From the NCBI RefSeq assembly GCF_900115685.1, contig NZ_FOXJ01000002.1, forward strand, positions 124,001-188,000: DNA of 64,000 bases. The letters run 5' to 3'. This DNA is from Variovorax sp. 770b2 (GTDB taxonomy: Bacteria > Pseudomonadota > Gammaproteobacteria > Burkholderiales > Burkholderiaceae_C). The position numbers and the translations under genes were made by a program. Shown one piece after another: positions 34,011 through 42,968 of this stretch. The notes under the pieces are model-generated. The model saw only the letters and a program-made list of their open reading frames with translations. It was not told where the DNA came from and made no database searches. Within the stretch, counting starts at the first letter, position 1. Every line of letters begins with the position of its first letter.

Positions 34011-36413
34011 CTACCTGAAGAAATCGAGGATGCGGTTGCGCTCTTCGGGCGGCGGCGGTGCACCGATCGGCGCGCCCGTGAGTTCTTCCACTGGCGGCGG
34101 CGCCTGCTCGGCATTCTCCAGGCCCAGGCTGGCCACGTTGTGCCCCGGCGTGAAGTCGTCGAAGTACCACTCGCCATCGATGTTCACCACGCCGGGCGGT
34201 TCGGCCGGCTGCGTCACCGGCACGCCCTGCAGCGCCGATTGCATGTAGCCGATCCAGATCGGCAGGCTCAGGCTGCCGCCGGTTTCGCCGCGCACGCCGA
34301 GCTGGCGCGGCGTGTCGTAGCCGATCCATGCGATGCCCACGCGCGTGGGCTGGAAGCCCGCGAACCAGGTGTCGAAGGAGTCGTTGGTGGTGCCGGTCTT
34401 GCCATAGAGGTCGTCGCGCTTCAAGGCCTGGTGCGCCTTGAACGCGGTGCCGCCCTTCACCACGCTTTGCAGCAGCGAATCCATGATGAAGGCATTGCGC
34501 TCCGGAATGGCGCGCCGTGCTTCGTCGAGCACCGGCGGTTCGGTCTCCATGATGACCTTGTCCTTCATGTCGGTGACGCGGGTGACCAGGTACGGATTGA
34601 CGCGATAGCCGCCGTTGGCGAACACCGAATAGCCCACGGCCATCTGCATCGGCGTGACCGAGCCGGCGCCCAGGCCCATTGGCAGGTTGGCGGGTTGCTT
34701 GTCCTTGTCGAAACCGAACTTGGTGACCCAGTCCTGCGCATAGGGCGCGCCGATCGACTGCAGCACGCGCAGCGTCACCAGGTTCTTGGATTTCATCAAC
34801 GCGGTGCGCAACGGCATCGGGCCTTCGTAGGTGCCTTCGAAATTCTTCGGCTCCCACGGCTGGCCGCCGTTGGCGCTGGCGTCGAAATAAAGCGGCGCGT
34901 CGTTCACCACGGTGGCCGGGGTGAAGCCCTTCTCGAGCGCAGCCGAATAGATGAACGGCTTGAAGCTGGAACCCGGCTGGCGCCACGCCTGCGTCACGTG
35001 GTTGAACTTGTTCTTGCCGAAATCGAAACCGCCGACCAATGCCTTGATCGCGCCGCTGCGTGGGTCCATGGCGATGAAGGCGCCTTCGACCTCCGGCAAC
35101 TGGGTGATCTCCCAGGTGCCCTTGGGCGTCTTCGCCACGCGGATCACCGCGCCGCGGCGGATCTTGATGTTGGGTGGCGCCTTGGCCGCGAGGCCCGACT
35201 GCGCGGGCTTGAGACCTTCGCCGGTGATCTGGATCGCTTCGCCGTTGGCGCGCACGGCGCCGATTTCCTTCGCGTTGGCATCGAGCACCACGGCGGCGAT
35301 CACATCGCCGTTGTCGGGATGTTCGGCAAGCGCGTCGTCCACGGCCTCGTCGACTTCCTTCTGCTCGGTCGGCAGGTCGACGAACTTCTCGGGCCCGCGA
35401 TAGACCTGGCGCCGCTCGTAATCCATGATGCCCTTGCGCAGCGACTTGTAGGCCGCCGCCTGGTCGGCCGCGACCAGCGAGGTGTAGACCTTCATGCCGC
35501 TGGTGTAGATGCTGTCGCCGTACTGCATGTACATCATCTGGCGCACGGTTTCGGCGACGTACTCGGCGTGCAGGCGGTTGGGATCGGCTGCGTCGCGCAG
35601 GTGCAATTCTTCCTTCTTCGCTTCGGCCGCCTGCTCGGCGGTGATGAAGCCGGTTTCCTGCATGCGATCGATCACATAGAGCTGGCGCGCCCGTGCACGG
35701 CGCGGGTTGGCCACCGGGTTGTTCGCGCCCGGTGCCTTCGGCAAGCCTGCGAGCATGGCGGCTTCGGCGACGGTCACGTTCTGCAGGGGCTTGCCGAAAT
35801 ACGCCTCGGACGCGGCGGCGAAACCGTAGGCGCGATTGCCCAGGTAGATCTGGTTCAGGTAGATCTCCAGGATCTGGTCCTTCGTGAGCTGCTGCTCGAG
35901 CCGGAAGGCCAGCATGATCTCGTAGGTCTTGCGGCTGAGCGTGCGCTCCGAACTCAGGTAGACGTTGCGAGCCACCTGCATCGTGATGGTCGAGGCGCCT
36001 TGTTTCCGTCCACCCTTCAGGCTGGCTACCGCGGCGCGCATGAAGCCCTTGTAGTCGACGCCGCCGTGGTCGTAGAAGCGCGCGTCTTCCACGGCGAGCA
36101 CGGCGTCTTTCATGATCTTGGGAATGCTTGCGAAAGGCGTGAGGTTGCGGCGCTCTTCGCCGAATTCGCCGATCAGCGTGCCTTCGGTGGAGTACACGCG
36201 CAGCGGCAGCTTGGGCCGGTAGTCGGCGAGCTCGGAAATGTCGGGCAGCTTCGGATAGATGGCGACCACCGCGACGATGGATGCGACCAGCACCACCAGT
36301 GCGCCGGAGCCCACCACGATGGCGCTCCATTTGCCGATGAATCGCCAGCGGGCGTTGCGGTCATCCGGCGTGGCGCCGTCTTCGGGTGGGGAGGAGCTTG
36401 AACGTTTGAACAT
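34011..36413 (-). CDS. mrcA: Penicillin-binding protein 1A (bifunctional transglycosylase/transpeptidase)
   Basis: 800 residues. Cytoplasmic tail, TM about 28-52, GT51 domain about 65-245 with catalytic Glu109 in AVEDARFYDHGG and GASTITMQVARN, an OB-like insertion about 320-420, and a class A transpeptidase domain with Ser482-Ser-Phe-Lys485 in PGSSFKPF and KTGTTNDSFD near 675. It polymerises and cross-links peptidoglycan at the inner membrane. Size and order are normal for mrcA/ponA of this group. Thirteen bp separate it from the GH3 gene upstream on the same strand, so creD-GH3-mrcA may be one transcript. Confidence 0.95.
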   Translation of the reverse strand: MFKRSSSSPPEDGATPDDRNARWRFIGKWSAIVVGSGALVVLVASIVAVVAIYPKLPDISELADYRPKLPLRVYSTEGTLIGEFGEERRNLTPFASIPKIMKDAVLAVEDARFYDHGGVDYKGFMRAAVASLKGGRKQGASTITMQVARNVYLSSERTLSRKTYEIMLAFRLEQQLTKDQILEIYLNQIYLGNRAYGFAAASEAYFGKPLQNVTVAEAAMLAGLPKAPGANNPVANPRRARARQLYVIDRMQETGFITAEQAAEAKKEELHLRDAADPNRLHAEYVAETVRQMMYMQYGDSIYTSGMKVYTSLVAADQAAAYKSLRKGIMDYERRQVYRGPEKFVDLPTEQKEVDEAVDDALAEHPDNGDVIAAVVLDANAKEIGAVRANGEAIQITGEGLKPAQSGLAAKAPPNIKIRRGAVIRVAKTPKGTWEITQLPEVEGAFIAMDPRSGAIKALVGGFDFGKNKFNHVTQAWRQPGSSFKPFIYSAALEKGFTPATVVNDAPLYFDASANGGQPWEPKNFEGTYEGPMPLRTALMKSKNLVTLRVLQSIGAPYAQDWVTKFGFDKDKQPANLPMGLGAGSVTPMQMAVGYSVFANGGYRVNPYLVTRVTDMKDKVIMETEPPVLDEARRAIPERNAFIMDSLLQSVVKGGTAFKAHQALKRDDLYGKTGTTNDSFDTWFAGFQPTRVGIAWIGYDTPRQLGVRGETGGSLSLPIWIGYMQSALQGVPVTQPAEPPGVVNIDGEWYFDDFTPGHNVASLGLENAEQAPPPVEELTGAPIGAPPPPEERNRILDFFR

Positions 36414-36425
36414 AAGAAGGGGCTG

Positions 36426-37718
36426 CTAGCGAAAGGGTTGGAGCCGGCGGGTGCCGCTGCGTTCCAGCATCGGCAGGTCGAGTGCACCGCGCTGCGCGGC
36501 CTGCTGCGCGCAATGCATGGCGTCGAAATACTTGTCGTGGTCGAAGGCGATCAACAACAGGTCCACACCGGCATCGAGGGCGCGGACCGTGGTGTCGCAG
36601 AGCCCCCGGTTGTAGGCCGCGCCCATCGTCAGATCGTCGGTGACGAGGAGGCCCTCAAAGCCCCACTCGCCGCGAATCAGCTGCTGCACGATTTTGCGCG
36701 AGAAAGAGGCCGGATAGACCGCATCGAGTTCCGGAACGACCACATGGCCGAGCATGATCGCGGCGTTCGAGTTTCTCGACACGTCTTGAAACGGCTTCCA
36801 GTCATGTGTTGCAAGTCTGGCGACGGGCGTGCGCAGGGTCGCGGCGAAGTGGTGCGTGTCTTCGGTCACGTCCGCGAGCCCGGGAAAGTGCTTGAGGGTG
36901 CCGCGCACGCCAGCCGATTCGAGGCCTTGCTCGTAAGCGAGCGCCACCTGCGCGGTGAGCGCGGGGTCGGCCGAGATGGCGCGCTCGTCGATGCGGGTGT
37001 GCAAGTCCCATCGGCCCGGTGCGCGGCCGGTGCGCAGATCGACCACGGGGCTGAAGTTGAGCGTGATGCCGAGCGCGGCGAGCGAACGGCCTTGTTGCGC
37101 GCCGTAGGCATGGGCACGCTGCGCGAGTTCGGCTTCGGGCACGTCGGCGTCCAGCAGCGTGAAGAGGCCGGGCTGGCGTTCGATCAAGGGCGAGAGGCGA
37201 GACACCGCGCCGCCCTCCTGGTCCGTCGCGACGATCAGCGCAGGCAGCCCGGCTTCGCGACGCAGCGCCTGCAGGTCGCCGATCTCCTTGCGCAGATCGG
37301 CGGCAGTGCACCCCTTCACGTTGCGGCCTGTGATGAACACGCCGCCGATCAAGCCCTTGCGTGCGAGTTCGTGCAGGTCCTTCGCATCGTCGTAGCCGAT
37401 CATGAAATGCGCGCCGAGCGTCTGCGCCACCGGCCCGGACGAAGCCGGCACTTCGGCACGGTGTCGCAGGCTCGCCGCTTCGTTGCCGAGGGCCGTGAGC
37501 AGCGCCGCGAACACCAGGCCCAGCGACACCGGGCGCAGCATGCGGCGCCCGAAACGCCATGCGGTCGCCGCGCTTGCGCACAACGCACCCAGCAACATCG
37601 GCAACTCCCACGCACGCATGAAGCGCAGATGCGGGTCCTTCAGGTGCCAGGCCCAGAACCACAGCGCGGCCAAGGTCAGCCAGCCCAGGGCGCCTAGTGC
37701 GAATCGCAGGAGTTTCAT
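36426..37718 (-). CDS. GH3 beta-N-acetylhexosaminidase (NagZ-like) with N-terminal membrane anchor
   Basis: 430 residues from the ATG at 37718, which overlaps the creD stop (ATGA). Two hydrophobic segments (about 5-25 and 38-58) precede a GH3 domain (about 90-425). Typical motifs: ATDQEGGAVSRL near 168, NFSPVVDLRTG near 224, GTLKHFPGLADVTEDTHH near 277-294 and the nucleophile Asp in LLVTDDLTMGAA near 376. NagZ removes GlcNAc from anhydro-muropeptides in the cytosol; it is about 340 residues and soluble, so this membrane-anchored version probably acts on the wall or turnover products at the membrane. Linked to creD, hence likely CreBC controlled. Confidence 0.88.
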   Translation of the reverse strand: MKLLRFALGALGWLTLAALWFWAWHLKDPHLRFMRAWELPMLLGALCASAATAWRFGRRMLRPVSLGLVFAALLTALGNEAASLRHRAEVPASSGPVAQTLGAHFMIGYDDAKDLHELARKGLIGGVFITGRNVKGCTAADLRKEIGDLQALRREAGLPALIVATDQEGGAVSRLSPLIERQPGLFTLLDADVPEAELAQRAHAYGAQQGRSLAALGITLNFSPVVDLRTGRAPGRWDLHTRIDERAISADPALTAQVALAYEQGLESAGVRGTLKHFPGLADVTEDTHHFAATLRTPVARLATHDWKPFQDVSRNSNAAIMLGHVVVPELDAVYPASFSRKIVQQLIRGEWGFEGLLVTDDLTMGAAYNRGLCDTTVRALDAGVDLLLIAFDHDKYFDAMHCAQQAAQRGALDLPMLERSGTRRLQPFR

Positions 37719-39184
37719 GCGCCTTGTGCGATGGGCGCAGCGGGCACAGTGGGACCAACGCGTCGCGACAGTGCGTACCAGTCGACCTTGCGCGTCACCA
37801 GCATCAACGTGGCCAGCATGCCGAAGATCAGCAGTGCGCCCAGCAGCAGCGCATTGCTTTCGGAGGCGAGCAGCCCGTAGAGCGCGCCGTACAGCAGTGC
37901 GATGAAAGCCCCGAACGACAGGCCGCGCCGCCAGCCGCCGAGCACCGCGCTGAAGTACACGGCGAGCAGTGCAACGCTCGCGCTGGCCGCGCTCGCATAG
38001 GCCACCCAGAACGCGAACTTTTCCGACAGCGCGAGCAGCAACAGGAAGAACAGCGCGATCGAAAGACCGACCAGGCCGTACTGGATCGGATGCAGCCGCA
38101 ACTTGCGGAAGAGCTCGAACATGAAGGCGGCCATCAGCACCAGGCCGATGAAGAGCATCCCGTACTTGCCGGCGCGCGTGCTCATCGAATAGACGTTGAT
38201 GGGTTGCGCAAGCGACACGTCGAACGTCTGCAGCGGACCGAGGTTGCGTTGCGGATGGGCGCTGCCTGCCGTTGCGGCCGCAGCGTCGTTGGCATCGACG
38301 TGGCCGGAGAGTCCGGCGCGCACCTGCTCGCGCGCCGAGGTCACGAGCGACGAGATGCGCCATTTCGCATCGAAACCCTGCGGCGTCACATGGCGCTGTG
38401 CGGCGAGAAAGCGGCCCCCGAAGCTGGGGTGCGCCCAGGGCGAGGTGAGGTGTGCGGTGGTGTCTTCGGCGATGGGCGCGATTGCGAGGGTGTCCTGGCC
38501 GACCAGGCCGAGTTTCATCTCGAAGGTCAAGGGCGCGTTGGCCTGCCATGCGGTGAGCGCGGCACCGGTGACTGGCGCATGGATGCCGTCGGCGGACCAG
38601 GCGTTGTCGGCAATGCCTGGCACTCGCTGCTTGAAACGCAGTGCCTCGCCGCCCATCACCAACGCCGGCGAACCGTCGAGGCCGCGCAGGTCGCTCACGT
38701 TGAAGGCGATGAAAGGCGCCTTGAACTCGATCTTCGAATCGGCTTCGCTGTGGGGCAGGGCCCTGGGGTCGAAGGCTGCGAAACCACCGCTCAGCGTGGC
38801 ATTGAGCGTGTAGAACGGAATCTTGAAGATGCCGCGATAACGCGCCTGCGGCGTCATCGAGCCTTCGATGTGCAGCGTGTCGGGAAACACCACGTGGGCC
38901 ATTTCCTTGCTGCGTTGCTCCTGGCCGATCACCTTGCCTTGCGCATCGCGCAGCGGCTCCATCCAGCGCTCGACATACGGAACCAGCAGCAGCGGACCGA
39001 CCATGGTCTGGCGGCTGGCATAGGTGGCGGCAAGTTCCTGGGCCGCTTCGCGCTGGCTCTCGCCGCGCTCGCGGTTGATCGAATCGATTTCTGCCAGCGG
39101 AATGCAGAGCAGCAGCACCAGGAAGAACAGGCCGGCCACCTTGGCCAGCACGGACGCCTGAAGGGCCTTCAGGAACTGAAGCAT
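37715..39184 (-). CDS. creD: Inner membrane protein CreD
   Basis: 489 residues from the ATG at 39184 (GAGGAG upstream). N-terminal helix AGLFFLVLLLCIPLAEI, then the CreD signature INRERGESQREAAQELAATYASRQTMVGPLLLVPY near 33-67, a large periplasmic region to about 330, and five or six C-terminal TM helices. CreD is the main CreBC-induced protein, linked with envelope integrity, colicin tolerance and the beta-lactam response. A degenerate tag TTCAC-N6-TTCGG reading towards creD lies 49-64 bp upstream of its ATG. Confidence 0.89.
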   Translation of the reverse strand: MLQFLKALQASVLAKVAGLFFLVLLLCIPLAEIDSINRERGESQREAAQELAATYASRQTMVGPLLLVPYVERWMEPLRDAQGKVIGQEQRSKEMAHVVFPDTLHIEGSMTPQARYRGIFKIPFYTLNATLSGGFAAFDPRALPHSEADSKIEFKAPFIAFNVSDLRGLDGSPALVMGGEALRFKQRVPGIADNAWSADGIHAPVTGAALTAWQANAPLTFEMKLGLVGQDTLAIAPIAEDTTAHLTSPWAHPSFGGRFLAAQRHVTPQGFDAKWRISSLVTSAREQVRAGLSGHVDANDAAAATAGSAHPQRNLGPLQTFDVSLAQPINVYSMSTRAGKYGMLFIGLVLMAAFMFELFRKLRLHPIQYGLVGLSIALFFLLLLALSEKFAFWVAYASAASASVALLAVYFSAVLGGWRRGLSFGAFIALLYGALYGLLASESNALLLGALLIFGMLATLMLVTRKVDWYALSRRVGPTVPAAPIAQGA

Positions 39185-39232
39185 GTTTTTTTCTCCTCGT
39201 CTGTAGCGGAGCGGCGATGCTCTCTGCGAGAT

Positions 39233-39282
39233 CCGAAGGTTGTGTGAAGCACCCGGGCAGTGCCACTTCACACAGGCTTCAC
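39233..39282. promoter_or_regulatory. Divergent cre-tags between creD and the VIT-VWA operon
   Basis: On the plus strand TTCAC (39267-39271), six bases ACAGGC, TTCAC (39278-39282) is an exact match to the CreB tag TTCAC-N6-TTCAC and points to the VIT-VWA gene at 39390. On the minus strand TTCAC (39248-39244), ACAACC, TTCGG (39237-39233) is a degenerate tag pointing to creD. Confidence 0.82.
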
Positions 39283-39389
39283 ACAGCGCGGCGCTCGGGG
39301 CCGGCAACTTCAAAGAGCCTTCCAACTGCCTTCTCGTGCGGTGCCGAAAGTTGCGGCCGTGCAAGTTCGCACGGACAAGGACCCCCGCC

Positions 39390-41462
39390 ATGGATGCCAC
39401 CACCACCCCACGTCCCGGCTGCTGGCTCTGGCTCGCCACCGTGAGCCTGGCGACCGCGGGCTTCATCGCCATGGGCGTGCGCCCGGCGCATGCGCAGGAA
39501 GCCCCCGCCGGCCCGCGGCTGAAGACGGAGAGCCCCTACTTCTTCGTCAAGAGCGACGACCCCTCGGTCGATCGCCTGCCGCTCAAGGGCACGGAAGTCG
39601 CCGTGAAGATCTCGGGCGTGATCGCCGATGTCACGGTCACGCAGACCTATCGCAACGAAGGCCAGCGCGCCATCGAAGCCAAGTACGTATTCCCCGGTTC
39701 GATCAAGGCTGCCGTGAGCGGTCTGAACGTTCGGCTGGCCGACCGCCTGATCACCGCGCAGATCCGCGAGAAGCAGCAGGCGCAGATCGAATACGACACC
39801 GCCAAGAAAGAAGGCAAGACCGCCGCGCTGCTCGAGCAGCACCTGCCCAACGTGTTCCAGATGAACGTCGCCAACATCCTGCCCGGCGACGATGTGAAGG
39901 TGGAGCTGCGCTACACCGAACTGCTGGTGCCGCAATCGGGCAACTACGAGTTCGTGTTCCCGACCGTGGTCGGCCCACGCTACAACAGCCCGCAGTCGGA
40001 GAACGCGCAAGCCAGGTGGGTCGCGCAACCCACGCTGCAGGCAGGCGTTGCGCCGAGCACCAGCTTCAGGCTGAAGGCCACCATCGACACGCCGATGGGC
40101 CTGAAGGAAGTTCGTTCGACCACCCACGCCATCGAGGTGAAGAAGAGCGACCAAGACCAGCACGCCGACATCACGCTCACCGCCGATGGACGCCCCGCCG
40201 ACAACCGCGACTTCGTGCTCGACTACCGCCTGGCGGGCGAGAAGATCGAGTCGGGCCTGATGCTCTACAAAGGCCAAGGCCAAAACCCGGATGGAAGCGC
40301 CGAAAACTTCTTCCTCGCGATGATCGAGCCGCCCAAGGCCGTGGCCGCCAGCGCCATCTCGCCGCGCGACTACATCTTCGTGGTCGATATCTCGGGTTCG
40401 ATGCACGGCTTTCCGCTGGACACCGCCAAGACGGTGCTCGAACGCCTGATCGGCGGGCTGCGCCCGAGCGACACCTTCAACGTGCTGCTGTTCTCGGGCA
40501 GCAACAAGATGCTCTCGCCCAAATCCGTGCCGGCTACGCGCGCCAATATCGAGCAGGCGCTCGCGACGATCAAGAACTACAGCGGCAGCGGCAGCACCGA
40601 ACTGATTCCGGCGTTGAAGCGCGTCTACGCCGAGCCGAAGGAAGAGAACGTGTCGCGCACCGTGGTCGTGGTGACCGACGGCTACGTGACGGTCGAGCGC
40701 GAAGCCTTCGACCTGGTGCGCAGCAACCTCTCCAAAGCCAACGTGTTCGCTTTCGGCATCGGCTCTTCCGTGAATCGCAGCCTGATGGAAGGCATTGCAC
40801 GCGCCGGCATGGGCGAGCCGTTCATCATCACCGACCCGGTGCAGGCGCCCGAGCAGGCCGCGCGTTTTCGCCGCATGGTGGAGTCGCCGGTGCTCACCAG
40901 CGTGAGGGCCACCTTCGGCGGCCTCGATGTGTATGACGTGGAACCGCAGGCCCTGCCCGACGTGCTCGGCGAACGCCCGGTGATCGTGTTCGGCAAATGG
41001 CGTGGCGAGCCCAAGGGCCGCGTGATCATCGAAGGCCAGAGCGCCAGCGGCCCTTACCGCCAGGAAGTGCGCATCGACGATCGCACCCGCCTGGACACCG
41101 CGGCACTGCGTACGCTGTGGGCGCGCCATCGCATCCAGAGCCTGAGCGACCAGGAAACGCTCGAAGGCAGCGCGGCCTTCAAGGAGCGCATCACCGAGCT
41201 GGGCCTGAAGTACAGCCTGCTCACGCAGTACACGAGCTTCATCGCGGTCGACAAGGTGGTGCGCAACGCGGCGCCGCAGAACAGCGTCGACGTGAACCAG
41301 CCGCTGCCGATGCCGCAGGGCGTGAGCAACCAGGCGCTGGGCGCCGAAGTGCCCAGCACGCCCGAACCCGAGTCGCTGGGTGCCATCGCCGTCGTGCTGT
41401 CGATGCTCGCCATGCTGCGCCGCCGCGCGCGCCGCAACGACGCACGCCGCTTCACCTCCTGA
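39390..41462 (+). CDS. VIT and VWA domain surface protein with PEP-CTERM-like sorting tail
   Basis: 690 residues, ATG at 39390 after ACAAGGAC. Signal peptide 1-36 (cleavage after RPAHAQ), VIT domain about 55-190 (VTVTQTYRNEGQRAIEAKYVFPGS), VWA domain about 325-510 with an intact MIDAS DISGS at 333-337, then a beta-rich region. The C-terminus has PSTPEPES (PEP at about 658-660), a short hydrophobic helix LGAIAVVLSMLAML and RRRARR, the PEP-CTERM layout. The next gene is an exosortase, so it is the probable substrate, cut near the PEP motif. The domain pair resembles marine proteobacterial sortase targets. Divergent from creD, sharing a cre-tag region. Confidence 0.9.
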   Translation: MDATTTPRPGCWLWLATVSLATAGFIAMGVRPAHAQEAPAGPRLKTESPYFFVKSDDPSVDRLPLKGTEVAVKISGVIADVTVTQTYRNEGQRAIEAKYVFPGSIKAAVSGLNVRLADRLITAQIREKQQAQIEYDTAKKEGKTAALLEQHLPNVFQMNVANILPGDDVKVELRYTELLVPQSGNYEFVFPTVVGPRYNSPQSENAQARWVAQPTLQAGVAPSTSFRLKATIDTPMGLKEVRSTTHAIEVKKSDQDQHADITLTADGRPADNRDFVLDYRLAGEKIESGLMLYKGQGQNPDGSAENFFLAMIEPPKAVAASAISPRDYIFVVDISGSMHGFPLDTAKTVLERLIGGLRPSDTFNVLLFSGSNKMLSPKSVPATRANIEQALATIKNYSGSGSTELIPALKRVYAEPKEENVSRTVVVVTDGYVTVEREAFDLVRSNLSKANVFAFGIGSSVNRSLMEGIARAGMGEPFIITDPVQAPEQAARFRRMVESPVLTSVRATFGGLDVYDVEPQALPDVLGERPVIVFGKWRGEPKGRVIIEGQSASGPYRQEVRIDDRTRLDTAALRTLWARHRIQSLSDQETLEGSAAFKERITELGLKYSLLTQYTSFIAVDKVVRNAAPQNSVDVNQPLPMPQGVSNQALGAEVPSTPEPESLGAIAVVLSMLAMLRRRARRNDARRFTS

Positions 41463-41478
41463 ACGATCGAGAAGAAAC

Positions 41479-42408
41479 ATGTCCTTGGCAACGCTCGCCC
41501 ACCGTCATCCGCGCGTCGTGGATTGGGGCATTCACATCGACCGCACGCCGGCCGCCGGCTGGCTCGCGCTGCAGTTCGCCGCGCTGACCCCCACGTGGGC
41601 ATGGATGGTCCAGCGCATGCGCGACGGTTCGGACGATCCGCTGGGCCTGGTGGCGCTGGTCGCACTCGCAGCATTGGCGTGGCAATGCCGGCGCGAGCTG
41701 CGAGCGTCCCCGCGCCTGGGTTGGTTGGCCTTGGCGGGTGCCGGCACCGTGCTCGCCACGCTGCTGCGTTCGGGGCTCGGCGTCGTGCCCGCGCTGCCCC
41801 CGCTGGCGGCGGGATTGGTGGCCGTGCTGGCGCTGGCCTGCGGCCTGCTGGCATTCCTGCCGAGACGCGTGGCTGCGTTGCCGGTAGCGGGGTTGGCAGT
41901 GCTCGCACTGCCGCTGCTGTCGTCGCTGCAGTTCTATGCGGGCTATCCGCTGCGCGTGGTGACGGCCGAGGCCAGCCGCTGGCTGCTCGCGCCGGGCTTC
42001 GACGTGGCGCGCGAAGGCACGAGCCTGGTGGTCGATGGCCGTCTGGTGATCGTCGATGCGCCCTGCTCCGGCGTGCAGATGGTGTGGCTGGGCTACTTCA
42101 CCGCCTGCGCCGTCGCGCTGTGGGCGCGCCGCAGCGACAAGGCCTTCCTGCGGCGCCTGCCGATGGTCGGCCTGCTGGTGCTGGGCGGCAACATCGTGCG
42201 CAACAGCGTGCTGATTGCTTTCGAGGGCGCGGGCCACGCATTGGCGCCGTGGGCGCACAACGCGCTCGGGCTGGTCGTGCTGGCGGCCGTGTGCGGCGCC
42301 ATCGCACGCCTGATGGTGCCCGCGCGCGCCGTGCCGGAACCGGCCGACCACCCGATCCCGGGCCTGATCACCACGCAAGGAGGCCGCCATGTCGACACCG
42401 TTCTTTGA
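41479..42408 (+). CDS. Exosortase family transpeptidase
   Basis: 309 residues with about eight membrane helices. The exosortase catalytic residues are visible: Cys196 in IVDAPCSGVQMVWLG, Arg241 in GGNIVRNSVLI, His260 in PWAHNALGLV. It should cleave the PEP-CTERM tail of the VIT-VWA protein and transfer it to an acceptor. No other PEP-CTERM protein is in the window, suggesting a one-substrate system. Starts 16 bp after its presumed target. It overlaps the EpsI-like gene by 20 nt. I cannot assign the exosortase subtype. Confidence 0.89.
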   Translation: MSLATLAHRHPRVVDWGIHIDRTPAAGWLALQFAALTPTWAWMVQRMRDGSDDPLGLVALVALAALAWQCRRELRASPRLGWLALAGAGTVLATLLRSGLGVVPALPPLAAGLVAVLALACGLLAFLPRRVAALPVAGLAVLALPLLSSLQFYAGYPLRVVTAEASRWLLAPGFDVAREGTSLVVDGRLVIVDAPCSGVQMVWLGYFTACAVALWARRSDKAFLRRLPMVGLLVLGGNIVRNSVLIAFEGAGHALAPWAHNALGLVVLAAVCGAIARLMVPARAVPEPADHPIPGLITTQGGRHVDTVL

Positions 42409-42958
42409 ACGCTGGTTCGCCAACCATTTCATCAACCGCATCGGCCACAAGACCGCCTTCGCGCTGGCGATGCTGCTGTGCATGCTCTGGTCGACCGCGG
42501 CGGCGCTGCGCGCGCCGGTTGCGCTTGCCGAGACGGCCCTGTCGCACGAATGGCCCAGTCAATGGGACGGCGTTGCGTTGCGGCCGCTCGCGTTGAGCGA
42601 GGTCGAGCAGCGTTTCGCCGACCGCTTTCCCGGTGCCATCGGCCGCATGACCGACGGCACCCAGACCCTTGTGATGCGCGAGGTGAAGCAGCCCACCCGC
42701 ATGCTCCATCCGGCCGCGGACTGTTACCGCGCGCTCGGCTATCGCATCGAACAGGCGCGGCTGGAACGCGATGCGCAGGCGCGTTTGTGGCGCTGTTTTG
42801 TTGCGCAACGGCACGGCGCGCAAAAGTTCCGCGTTTGCGAGCGCATCGTCGATGCCCAAGGCACCGCTTTCACCGACACTTCAGCCTGGTATTGGTCGGC
42901 GGCCAGCGGGCAGTCGACCGGTCCGTGGCAAGCCGTCACCGTGGCGAGACCGATGTGA
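42389..42958 (+). CDS. Exosortase-associated EpsI-like protein
   Basis: 189 residues; strong AAGGAGG ribosome site inside the exosortase gene. One N-terminal hydrophobic helix (about 22-42), then a periplasmic domain with HPAADCYRALGYRIE near 106-120, matching the HxxxxC...GW/Y motif of EpsI/DUF3485 proteins that accompany or are fused to exosortases. Function of EpsI is not established. The gene is the third in the VIT-VWA/exosortase operon. Confidence 0.78.
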   Translation: MSTPFFERWFANHFINRIGHKTAFALAMLLCMLWSTAAALRAPVALAETALSHEWPSQWDGVALRPLALSEVEQRFADRFPGAIGRMTDGTQTLVMREVKQPTRMLHPAADCYRALGYRIEQARLERDAQARLWRCFVAQRHGAQKFRVCERIVDAQGTAFTDTSAWYWSAASGQSTGPWQAVTVARPM

Positions 42959-42968
42959 GAGCGTGTTT

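Noticed and set aside
33313..36330. 1005-codon open frame antisense-phase to PBP1A
   Set aside because: Shadow frame of the high-GC mrcA and 33318 genes; Arg/Ala-rich translation without motifs.
36426..39266. Single 946-codon reading through GH3 and creD
   Set aside because: The N-terminal two thirds is out-of-frame creD; the real genes overlap by ATGA and each has its own start.
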